NCBI GenBank assembly: GCA_903918885.1
Contig: CAIXFY010000022.1
Coordinates: 1-44,221, forward strand
Reading direction: 5' to 3'
Source of the DNA: an uncultured Verrucomicrobia subdivision 3 bacterium
GTDB lineage: Bacteria; Verrucomicrobiota; Verrucomicrobiia; Limisphaerales; UBA11358
DNA length: 44,221 nt
A program made the translations under genes and the position numbers. Below the pieces are notes generated by a model that searched no databases, was not told the origin of the DNA, and saw only the letters and a program-made list of their open reading frames with translations. Positions 9,084 through 16,322 of the stretch are shown piece by piece (the first letter of the stretch is position 1; each line of letters begins with the position of its first letter).

Positions 9084-9913
9084 TGCATCCTGAAATGTTG
9101 CAGCTTCGCGCGGCCGGTTTGCGGGTTGATGTCAATGACGTTGTAGGAAATGTTCGTGCTGTTGCCGGGCGGATTTTCGGTGATGTCGCTGGCGGTCAAC
9201 GGCGTCACCGGAATGGTGGGCAGCTTCGTTGTTTGGTCCACACCAAAACTCACCGTTCCCTGCGCCAGCGGAATGTAGGCGTGCTGAAAATTATTTCCGT
9301 CAGCCGTTTCCGAAATCAGCCGGCCCAAATAATCAAAGGCGATGCAAGGCAGCGACACCGCCGCCGATGACTCGGTGGGAAACGGAATTGGCGTCCGCGC
9401 AAAGCCGTAGATTTGCGTCCGTGGATTTTGCCAGTTATCAATTTGCCCTGCATTGTCCGACGTCCACTGCGGAATGGTCATGGAGTAGTTTGTCCCTTGA
9501 AATTTCGCGGCGGCGATGAACGCACCTTCCGGCAACGACTGCCAGTCGGCCAAATAATGCCAAACGTGCTGTCCCGGTTGGTCGCCAACCTTGCCGTAGG
9601 AAATGAAATTGTAGGCGGCCAGTTGCTTGTCCAACAGATTGGTGACGACAGAAGCATTGGTGGTTGTGATGAACGTCGCGAAGGAAAAATTTGTCGGCAC
9701 AAAAACCATGTAAACCGTCGTGCGCTGGCTGATGGCAAGCTGGCGCGCCCGGCCGATGTCATCCAGCAACTGCCGCGAGGCGCTGACTTGGAGGTTGGAT
9801 TTGCCGAGGTTCTTGAGCGCCGGCACGGCCAACGCAGCGAGGATGCCGAGGATCGAAATGACCACGAGCAACTCGATGAGCGTAAAGGCAAATTGGCGGC
9901 GGACGCGTTTCAC
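9080..9913 (-). CDS. GspH/FimT-like pseudopilin, resembles Verru_Chthon cassette protein D
   Basis: The protein has 277 residues with a short basic leader and prepilin site QFA|FTLIELLVVISILGILAAL (Ala9 at -1, Glu at +5). The segment VSASRQLLDDIGRARQLAIS followed by QRTTVYMVF is typical of GspH/FimT minor pseudopilins. It ends in an ATGA overlap with the GspI-like gene and starts 8 bases after the upstream GspG-like gene, so it is clearly in one operon. Beyond the N-terminal 60 residues the sequence is not recognisable. Confidence 0.82.
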   Translation of the reverse strand: MKRVRRQFAFTLIELLVVISILGILAALAVPALKNLGKSNLQVSASRQLLDDIGRARQLAISQRTTVYMVFVPTNFSFATFITTTNASVVTNLLDKQLAAYNFISYGKVGDQPGQHVWHYLADWQSLPEGAFIAAAKFQGTNYSMTIPQWTSDNAGQIDNWQNPRTQIYGFARTPIPFPTESSAAVSLPCIAFDYLGRLISETADGNNFQHAYIPLAQGTVSFGVDQTTKLPTIPVTPLTASDITENPPGNSTNISYNVIDINPQTGRAKLQHFRMQ

Positions 9914-9921
9914 AAAAAAAG

Positions 9922-10716
9922 TTACCAGCTCACGACGTTGTCTTTGTTCAAACCGACCGTGGCGTTGGCGTTAGGATCAACCTGTTTATCTGGCCCGGCG
10001 GACCAGACCATGACTTTGCCGTGGTAGAGGAAATGGTCGCCGTTGCCGTTGTTATCAACCGGATTGAAGAGGCCATTATAGCCAGCGGTTCCACTTTGCT
10101 GGGAAACATTTTTGGTCGAGTAGAAAAAATCTTTCGTGCCCTGCTCGTTGTAGCTGGAATTCATCGTGATGACGTAAGGATTACCCCACGGATCACGGTA
10201 AATGCCGTTGTTGTCCACTCCGCCCAGCGGCTGGCTACCCGTGCCCGGATCACCAGACAGTTTGGCGTTGAGATATTTTACCTGCTTGGGATTTTTTTGA
10301 TGGTTGATGTTTTGCGTCGGCAAACCGTTGGGATAGGTTGTCAAATCCATGAGGATGGCCACGACGTTGCTATTGTTGCCATAAGTCCATCCTGAATTAA
10401 TTCCCAGCCAGGTGACGCCCGTCTGCGGATTCTGAACATAACCACAGGTGAAATCATTCGTTCCAGCAAAATATTGCTCGCTACCCGCTCCCGACGTCAT
10501 GGGAAATCTTCCATAGTCGGTATCGTAGGCATTGATGGCGTTGACGAGGTCAGCCATCTCGGCCTTGGCCTTCATCTTCTTTGCTTTGTCTGGAACTTTT
10601 GCCAGCACCGGCAGCAGCATGCCCGCCAGAATGCCGATGATGGCGATGACGACGAGCAGTTCGGTGAGGGTAAAACCTCCGCGCGAAAGGCGGGGTGATG
10701 AAAGTTTAGTTTTCAT
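9922..10716 (-). CDS. GspG-like major pseudopilin
   Basis: The protein has 264 residues. Cleavage is predicted at GG|FTLTELLVVIAIIGILAGM (Gly14, Glu at +5). The helix KKMKAKAEMADLVNAINAY with DTDYGRFP and the later DPWGNPYVITM match GspG-type pseudopilins, which carry a conserved W-GNPY loop. The C-terminus (KVMVWSAGPDKQVDPN) resembles the calcium-binding end of GspG (SAGPDG). It is longer than classic GspG (about 145 residues), which is usual for this phylum. A 66-base gap separates it from the upstream pilin gene. Confidence 0.85.
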   Translation of the reverse strand: MKTKLSSPRLSRGGFTLTELLVVIAIIGILAGMLLPVLAKVPDKAKKMKAKAEMADLVNAINAYDTDYGRFPMTSGAGSEQYFAGTNDFTCGYVQNPQTGVTWLGINSGWTYGNNSNVVAILMDLTTYPNGLPTQNINHQKNPKQVKYLNAKLSGDPGTGSQPLGGVDNNGIYRDPWGNPYVITMNSSYNEQGTKDFFYSTKNVSQQSGTAGYNGLFNPVDNNGNGDHFLYHGKVMVWSAGPDKQVDPNANATVGLNKDNVVSW

Positions 10717-10782
10717 ATTTTTACAAGATTTTGAGGCCGATAGGATGCTTTATTTGGGCAGCTTGGGGCAATGGTTTTATGG

Positions 10783-11496
10783 TTATGGCACGGAGGTGTC
10801 GTTGATTGGCACTTGCCGGGTCCAGTTGCAAATCAAGTGGTTCTTTCCATTAACACTCAACTGCACCCACAAGTCATAAGAACCGGGATTTTTGATGCCG
10901 GGATACCGGTGGCGAATGGGGTTCAGGCCAGAGGTAATCAAGGGCTGGTAACTATCATCCGGCCCACCAACGGAAGTCACGAGAACGGTGGTGGCGACTC
11001 CATTGTTGGTCACAAGATTATACACTTGCTTCTGCCGTATGCCGGTCAGGAAATTTTTCGCCTTGATGTCATCGTCACCGCTGCCTTTGGTGCAATTAAT
11101 AAAACCACTAACGCCATAGGCACTCGGCACATCGACCGCCTTGATGCTGGTGCTGCCGTCCAGCGTTTGAAAACCCGGAGCGCCACCAACGGTCGCCGCT
11201 TCCATACCGGACAATTCATAGTAGAGTTGGGGGAGCAGTTGAAAGAACGCAGCGTTCGTATTCATATTACTCGGCGGATAAAAACCAAACTTGGCCTTAT
11301 AATTTTCCAGTGCGGTTTCGATGAATTCCAGTTCGCCACGCGCGACTTTTTTGTATTGGACCGCCTTGACGGATCTCAACACGGGTATGGTGAAGCCCGC
11401 CAGCACGCCGATTATAGAGATGACGACGAGCAGCTCGACCAGCGTGAAGCCTAGGCCACCGCCGGTTTTCAATTTAGTATTTCCGTTTGTTCTCAT
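10783..11496 (-). CDS. Second GspG-like prepilin
   Basis: The prepilin site is LG|FTLVELLVVISIIGVLAGF (Gly16, Glu at +5). The helix KKVARGELEFIETALENYKA followed by KFGFYPPSN is characteristic of GspG-type pilins, and the end (KNPGSYDLWVQLSV) corresponds to the usual C-terminal loop. The frame is open to 11529, but ATG 11496 overlaps the antitoxin stop as ATGA, and this start gives a normal leader. The protein therefore has 237 residues. Its translational coupling to an antitoxin gene is odd for a structural pilin. Confidence 0.82.
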   Translation of the reverse strand: MRTNGNTKLKTGGGLGFTLVELLVVISIIGVLAGFTIPVLRSVKAVQYKKVARGELEFIETALENYKAKFGFYPPSNMNTNAAFFQLLPQLYYELSGMEAATVGGAPGFQTLDGSTSIKAVDVPSAYGVSGFINCTKGSGDDDIKAKNFLTGIRQKQVYNLVTNNGVATTVLVTSVGGPDDSYQPLITSGLNPIRHRYPGIKNPGSYDLWVQLSVNGKNHLICNWTRQVPINDTSVP

Positions 11497-11762
11497 TTCA
11501 ATTCCTGTTCCATGCGTTCGCTCAACCATTGCTTGATCATGCTCTGGTAATTCAAAAACCGCATCCGCGCCAGCCGCTTGATGCGTGCCAGCATCCGCGG
11601 GTCAATCCGCAGCGTGATGGTCACCGACTCGGATGATTCCATGCTGCCGGAGACCGCCGCCTCCATCAGCCGCAGGTCGGGACGGTTCTCCAACCAAAAA
11701 CTGGCCTCAGCCAATTCGCTGTCGAACAGTGGCACGTCTTCCCAGTTGGCAAAAGTTTGCAC
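11493..11762 (-). CDS. CopG/ribbon-helix-helix antitoxin (BrnA-like)
   Basis: The protein has 89 residues and starts with GTG 15 bases after the toxin stop. The C-terminal half, SVTITLRIDPRMLARIKRLA then RMRFLNYQSMIKQWLSERM, is a ribbon-helix-helix fold of the CopG-antitoxin type: a beta strand (TITLRI), two helices and the conserved YQS-IK-WL motif. The N-terminal half (NWEDVPLFDSELAEASFW) would be the toxin-binding part. Antitoxins of this kind neutralise the toxin and repress their own promoter. Its stop overlaps the start of a pilin gene (ATGA), so pilin translation may depend on antitoxin translation. Confidence 0.82.
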   Translation of the reverse strand: MQTFANWEDVPLFDSELAEASFWLENRPDLRLMEAAVSGSMESSESVTITLRIDPRMLARIKRLARMRFLNYQSMIKQWLSERMEQELK

Positions 11763-11777
11763 GGTAAAATCAGTTCA

Positions 11778-12059
11778 CTACGCGAGGGTTTGATCCATTT
11801 TGCGTTGATAGAAGAAGCGTTCTTCCGGCTCGAATGGCCGCGCCAGCAGCACCCGCACTTGTTTTCCGTTGGTGCGATAAACGCTGTAAACTCCGATGCC
11901 GGCGGCCGACATGCCGAGGTTGAAAAACCGCGCCTGCACGCCAAAACGCGGCGTGTCCGGCATCAGCCGCACAGCGAACGGATCTTCAAACGACTCTTCT
12001 ATTTCCCGCTGGGTCAAAGAACCAAGCTCAAAAGGCGGGTTATTCCAATCGAACTCCAT
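11778..12059 (-). CDS. BrnT-like toxin of a type II toxin-antitoxin pair
   Basis: The protein has 93 residues. The pattern MEFDWNNPP, FEDPFAVRLMPD, ARFFNLGMSAAG, VYSVYRTNGKQVRVLLAR and PFEPEERFFYQRK follows the BrnT ribonuclease layout (FEWD, a FxDP segment, a YTxxG strand, R-ISAR and a final ERxxYE). Toxin first and antitoxin second is the usual brnT-brnA order. BrnT is an RNase toxin of the RelE-like fold; catalytic residues cannot be assigned here by eye. It lies between gspF and the pilin genes, behind its own promoter-like sequence. Assignment to BrnT rather than another small RelE-fold toxin is moderately sure. Confidence 0.7.
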   Translation of the reverse strand: MEFDWNNPPFELGSLTQREIEESFEDPFAVRLMPDTPRFGVQARFFNLGMSAAGIGVYSVYRTNGKQVRVLLARPFEPEERFFYQRKMDQTLA

Positions 12060-12091
12060 AACGGGTTAGTTGTAAATAATTCGCCCATGCT

Positions 12092-12114
12092 TTGTGAATA
12101 CATTGTATTTACAA
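12092..12114. promoter_or_regulatory. Operator-like palindrome of the toxin-antitoxin promoter
   Basis: TTGTGAATAC and GTATTTACAA are inverted repeats with one mismatch in ten and a 3-base centre. The palindrome covers the predicted -10 box. A further half-site, TTGTAAATA, lies at 12070-12078 between the promoter and the toxin start. This is the expected layout for autorepression by a ribbon-helix-helix antitoxin. Confidence 0.6.
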
Positions 12115-12134
12115 TCAAGGGCAAAAATTGTCAA
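12106..12134 (-). promoter_or_regulatory. Promoter ahead of the toxin-antitoxin / pilin genes
   Basis: On the minus strand a perfect TTGACA (12129-12134) and TAAATA (12106-12111) are 17 bases apart. Predicted transcription starts near 12099, leaving a leader of about 40 bases to ATG 12059. Confidence 0.55.
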
Positions 12135-12167
12135 GTTTTGGTCGTAAGTAATGAATTTGAACGGGTT

Positions 12168-13484
12168 TTAGTCTTTTCCGCCTTTTGAACCGCCCTCACC
12201 GCTCAAGTTGGTGATCATGGCAATCAGGGGCAAAAACATCGCGATCACGATACTGCCGACGATTACCGCCAGAAAAACAATCATGATCGGTTCCAAAAGC
12301 GAAGTCATCGCCTCGACGGCATTATCCACTTCTTCGTCGTAGTTATCAGCGATCTTCAGGAGCATTTCGGGCAACGCGCCAGTTTGTTCACCGACGTCCA
12401 CCATGCTGACGACCATCGGCGGGAATACCCGCGACGCTTCGAGCGGCGCAGTAATGGTTTCACCTTCCTTCACGCTTTCATGAATGGAATTGACGGCGTT
12501 GGCGATGATGACATTGCCGGCGGTCTCCTTGACGATGGTCAACGCCTGCAAAATCGGCACGCCGCTGCTGACGAGCGTGCCTAGCGTGCGCGTAAAACGA
12601 GAGATCGAAACTTTGGTCACCACACCACCGGTCGGCGGCATGACGAGTTTTACTTTGTCCCAAACATGGCGGCCAAATTTCGTTTTGATGAACAGCAAAA
12701 AAATGACCACGACCACCGCCACCGCGCCCATGGTGCCGAGAATGTTGTTTTTAATCGTGTCGCTGAGCCACAAAACAAACAATGTGAATCCCGGCATCGT
12801 GATGCCCATGCCGCTGAACACATCCTTGAACTTGGGAACTACGAAACACATCAGCAAAATCATGATGCCGACGGCGACAATCAAAACAGCGACGGGATAG
12901 AATAACGCCGCTTTGACCTTACCCTTGATCTTCTGCGCCTTTTCAGAAAACTCCGCGAGACGCTTCAAGACGACTTCCAGCACACCGCCTAATTCGCCGG
13001 CCTTAACCATGTTGACGAACAGCCGGTTAAAAACTTTCGGATGTTGCGCGAGCGCCTCGGAAAAAGTGCTGCCCCCTTCGATGGCGGTGGCAAGTTCGGC
13101 CAGAATTCTTTTCAGGTTCGCATTGCGCTCCTGTTTTTCCAAAACACGCAAACCCCGCAGCAAAGGCAAACCGGCGTCCACCAGCGTCGCCAACTGGCGA
13201 GTAAAAGTCGTCAACACCTTGGGCTTCACCCCCCCGCCAAGACCGGGAATCTTGATGTTGAGATTCATGCCGCCTTTTTTCCCACCCGCTTTCGGTTTGG
13301 CGGTGGGTTTGCCCTTGGTCTTTTTGGCGGCGGATTTTTCTTCCTTGTCTGCCTCGACAATTTTCGTCGGAAACAACTGCATTTCCTTCACGCGGCCGAT
13401 GGCCTCGTTCTGGCTGCCGGCTTCAATCGTGCCCTTGGATTCACTGCCACGAGCATCAAGAGCTACATAATTATATCTAGGCAT
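12168..13484 (-). CDS. GspF/PilC inner-membrane platform protein
   Basis: The protein has 438 residues. It starts with the usual MPRYNYVALDARG segment and has two GspF domains: TTFTRQLATLVDAGLPLLRG at about 93-112, and a second repeat with SRFTRTLGTLVSSGVPILQA. Hydrophobic segments include LFYPVAVLIVAVGIMILLMC, the segment around MGAVAVVVVIFLLF, and the C-terminal PIMIVFLAVIVGSIVIAMFL. It anchors the assembly ATPase at the inner membrane. A Lys-rich stretch (about 45-72, EEKSAAKKTKGKPTAKPKAG) between the N-terminus and the first domain is an unusual insert. It lies 12 bases downstream of the ATPase gene. Confidence 0.95.
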   Translation of the reverse strand: MPRYNYVALDARGSESKGTIEAGSQNEAIGRVKEMQLFPTKIVEADKEEKSAAKKTKGKPTAKPKAGGKKGGMNLNIKIPGLGGGVKPKVLTTFTRQLATLVDAGLPLLRGLRVLEKQERNANLKRILAELATAIEGGSTFSEALAQHPKVFNRLFVNMVKAGELGGVLEVVLKRLAEFSEKAQKIKGKVKAALFYPVAVLIVAVGIMILLMCFVVPKFKDVFSGMGITMPGFTLFVLWLSDTIKNNILGTMGAVAVVVVIFLLFIKTKFGRHVWDKVKLVMPPTGGVVTKVSISRFTRTLGTLVSSGVPILQALTIVKETAGNVIIANAVNSIHESVKEGETITAPLEASRVFPPMVVSMVDVGEQTGALPEMLLKIADNYDEEVDNAVEAMTSLLEPIMIVFLAVIVGSIVIAMFLPLIAMITNLSGEGGSKGGKD

Positions 13485-13496
13485 GGCGTGAGAAGA

Positions 13497-15197
13497 TTAG
13501 GTGTATTTGACGACTTCTTCGATGGTTGTATCACCATCAAAAATGCTGCGCAAGCCGTCTTCGCGCAGCGTGACCATGCCGAGTTCCACGGCTTTCTGGC
13601 GCACCACCACAGTCGGCGCGCGTTCGTTGATGAGATTGCGAATGGCATCAGAGACCACCAGCAATTCGTAAATTCCTTTGCGCCCCTTGTAGCCAGTGTC
13701 GTTGCAAGTCGAGCAGCCGCGACCGTAATGAAACATCTTGTCGCCCAAATCATGTGGTGAAAGGCCGAGCAACGCGAGCTGCTGTTCGGTCGGCTCAAAC
13801 GGCGTCCGGCAATTTTTGCAAACTGTCCGCACCAGCCGCTGACCCAGCACCGCCATCAGCGTCGTCGAAATCAAAAACGGTTCCACCCCCATGTCCACGA
13901 GACGCGTCACCGCGCCGGGCGAATCGTTCGTGTGCAGCGTGCTCAAGACCAAGTGCCCCGTCAGCGAGGCCTGAATGGAAATCTGCGCCGTCTGCAAATC
14001 GCGCATTTCTCCGACCATGATGATGTCCGGATCCTGCCGCAAAAAGGATTTCAGCGCCTTGGCAAACGTCATACCCAGCGCCTCGTTCACCGCTACCTGC
14101 ATGATGCCTTCGATGTCGAATTCCACCGGGTCTTCCGCCGTGAGTAGCTTGGAATCAATCGCATTCACACGGCGCAGACAGGAATACAGCGTCGTCGTCT
14201 TGCCGCAACCGGTCGGGCCAGTGACAACGAAAATTCCGTTCGGCCGCTGGATGACTTCCGAAACGAAATCAAAAACGTATTTGGGAAAACCCAGCGATTC
14301 GAGTTCCAGGTTTACCGAGCCGCGATCCAACACGCGCAGCACGATGGATTCGCCGAAGGCCGTCGGCAGGGTGCTCACGCGCAGGTCAATCTGCTTGCCT
14401 GCCACTGTCACATTGATACGCCCGTCTTGGGGCATGCGCTTTTCCGAAATATTCAAGCCCGCCATGACCTTGATGCGCGAAGCCACCGGCAGCGCGAGGT
14501 GCTTCGGCGGCGGCGCCATTTCGTAAAGCGCACCGTCCACGCGGTAGCGAATCTGGAAGCTCGACTCAAATGGCTCAAAGTGAATATCGCTCGCCCGATC
14601 CTGCACCGCTTGCTGCAATACCAGATTTACAAACTTGACGATGGGAATCTCATTCGCCAACGCCTCGGCTGCCGCCGCATCATCGCCGGCAGCGGTGATT
14701 TCCTTGGTGATTTTTTCGTCGCCCAGTTCTTTCAGGATTTCCGCGAAGCTTTCATTCTCCTCTTGACCGTAAAAACGTTCGATGCCGCGCTGAATGTCGC
14801 CAGGGTCGGACACCACAATCAACACATCGCGCTTCGCCGCGAACTGGATTTCATCCGCCACCTGCGGATTCAGCGGATCAGCCAAAGCCACCTGCAACAT
14901 GCCGTCCTGAAAACCCACCGGCAGACATTTATACATCTGCGCCACCTTCGCCGGAATCAGACTCAACACATCTTTGGGAATCTCCCGATCCTTCAATGAC
15001 ACCACCGCCGTGCCCAGCGACGACGCCACCACCTGCAGGATGGCGTCCAGTTTCATGATGCCAAAATCCTGCAGCACCTGCATGGCTGGCGCGGCATTGC
15101 GCTTCAGCTCCGCCAGCACTTCCTCGTATTGCAGGTCGTCAATCAGACCCTGTCCGTGGATGAGCGATAGCAGTGGATTGGAAATATCTTCAGACAT
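13497..15197 (-). CDS. Type II secretion / type IV pilus assembly ATPase (GspE/PilB), second copy
   Basis: The protein has 566 residues. The N-terminal MshEN-like domain is followed by the N2 domain ([20 protein letters not shown]), Walker [11 protein letters not shown] at about 327, an Asp box ([15 protein letters not shown]), Walker B ([13 protein letters not shown]) and the His box ([12 protein letters not shown]). Zinc-binding CxxC pairs are present (CKNCRTPF and [11 protein letters not shown]). It drives pseudopilus or pilus extension from the cytoplasm with GspF as partner, whose gene follows directly. It is a clear paralogue of the ATPase encoded at 16323-18026, with pilT between them. 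Confidence 0.95.
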   Translation of the reverse strand: MSEDISNPLLSLIHGQGLIDDLQYEEVLAELKRNAAPAMQVLQDFGIMKLDAILQVVASSLGTAVVSLKDREIPKDVLSLIPAKVAQMYKCLPVGFQDGMLQVALADPLNPQVADEIQFAAKRDVLIVVSDPGDIQRGIERFYGQEENESFAEILKELGDEKITKEITAAGDDAAAAEALANEIPIVKFVNLVLQQAVQDRASDIHFEPFESSFQIRYRVDGALYEMAPPPKHLALPVASRIKVMAGLNISEKRMPQDGRINVTVAGKQIDLRVSTLPTAFGESIVLRVLDRGSVNLELESLGFPKYVFDFVSEVIQRPNGIFVVTGPTGCGKTTTLYSCLRRVNAIDSKLLTAEDPVEFDIEGIMQVAVNEALGMTFAKALKSFLRQDPDIIMVGEMRDLQTAQISIQASLTGHLVLSTLHTNDSPGAVTRLVDMGVEPFLISTTLMAVLGQRLVRTVCKNCRTPFEPTEQQLALLGLSPHDLGDKMFHYGRGCSTCNDTGYKGRKGIYELLVVSDAIRNLINERAPTVVVRQKAVELGMVTLREDGLRSIFDGDTTIEEVVKYT

Positions 15198-15206
15198 GAA
15201 ACAAAA

Positions 15207-16316
15207 TTATTTCTTTTTGCCGCCGCCCTTGTCGACCGCCTGCGCCAAATCCATTTCCTGCAACTTGGCCATGATGGTTGTTGGATCCTGCGACTTGTTG
15301 ATGACTTCCTCGCGGGCAATCATCCCCTTCTCATATTTTTCAATCAGGCACGCATCCAACGTCACCATGCCGTATTTCATGCCCGTCTGGATGTCCGACT
15401 GGATGCGGAACGTTTTGTTATCGCGGATGAGCGCGGCGATGGACGGCGTGTTAATCATGATCTCAAATGCCGCCACGCGGCCCGGCTTGTCCACACGCGG
15501 AATCAACAACTGCGAAATCACCGCCTGCAACACCGTCGAAAGCTGGATGCGCACCATTTCCTGCTGGTTCGAGGGAAACGCGTTCGTCAAACGATCAATC
15601 GTCTTCGCCGCGCCCGTCGTGTGCAGCGTGCCAAAGACCAAGTGGCCTGTTTCCGCCGCCGTGATGGCCGCCTCGATGGTTTCCAAGTCGCGCATTTCGC
15701 CGACCAGAATCATGTCCGGATCTTGGCGCAGCGCGCGGCGCAACGCCTCGGCAAAATTCGGCACATCCACATGCACTTCACGCTGCGTGATGAGCGCCTT
15801 CTTCTGCTTGTGGTAATATTCAATTGGATCTTCCACCGTGATGAGATGCACTTCCTCGCGCGTCTCATTGACGAGGTTCAGCAGCGACGCGAGCGTCGTG
15901 GTCTTGCCGGAACCCGTCGGGCCGGTGACGAGAATCAGCCCGCGCGGCTTGAACAAAAGTTCCTTCACCGATTCCGGCAAACCAATTTGCTCAAACGTGA
16001 GCATCTTGCTCGGAATCTGCCGCAGCACCATGCCGAAATTTCCCTTTTCCTTGAACACGCTCACGCGGAAGCGCGCTGCCTCGCCAAACGCAAACGCAAA
16101 ATCCGCGCCGCCGCGTTCACGCACCTGCTGGATGTGTTCCTCGCTCGTGATGGAGCGCATCAATTCCTCCGAAGTCTCCGGCGTCAGCGGCGGGCCTTCC
16201 ACGCGGTGCAGCGTGCCGTGAACGCGGATGGTCGGCGATGTGCCGACGCGCGTGTGCAAGTCAGAAGCGCCTTCCGACACCACCAACTGCAACAAGTCTG
16301 ACATGGCGTATGACAT
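15207..16316 (-). CDS. pilT: PilT-type twitching/retraction ATPase
   Basis: The protein has 369 residues. It begins with the short PilT N-terminus (DLLQLVVSEGASDLHTRVG) rather than an MshEN domain. Walker A GPTGSGKTTT is at about 132, Walker B at QDPDMILVGEMRDLET, and the His box is GHLVFGTLHTTGA. The C-terminal SIAALIRDNKTFRIQS corresponds to the AIRNLIRE region needed for retraction in PilT. There is no zinc tetracysteine motif, as expected for PilT. Its presence suggests a retractable fibre rather than a pure type II secretion system. ATG 16316 is 6 bases after the upstream stop; ATG 16304 is an alternative start. Confidence 0.93.
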   Translation of the reverse strand: MSYAMSDLLQLVVSEGASDLHTRVGTSPTIRVHGTLHRVEGPPLTPETSEELMRSITSEEHIQQVRERGGADFAFAFGEAARFRVSVFKEKGNFGMVLRQIPSKMLTFEQIGLPESVKELLFKPRGLILVTGPTGSGKTTTLASLLNLVNETREEVHLITVEDPIEYYHKQKKALITQREVHVDVPNFAEALRRALRQDPDMILVGEMRDLETIEAAITAAETGHLVFGTLHTTGAAKTIDRLTNAFPSNQQEMVRIQLSTVLQAVISQLLIPRVDKPGRVAAFEIMINTPSIAALIRDNKTFRIQSDIQTGMKYGMVTLDACLIEKYEKGMIAREEVINKSQDPTTIMAKLQEMDLAQAVDKGGGKKK

Positions 16317-16322
16317 AAAAAA

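Noticed and set aside
12092-12114. Palindrome as a transcription terminator of gspF
   Set aside because: It is AT-rich, would form a weak stem and has no T run in the right place; an operator is more likely.
14427-14999. Plus-strand frame of 190 codons opposite the GspE gene
   Set aside because: Composition is that of a shadow frame, and the opposite strand carries complete ATPase motifs. The same holds for 15621-16301, 17463-18005, 27435-27932, 28318-28908 and 40563-41342.
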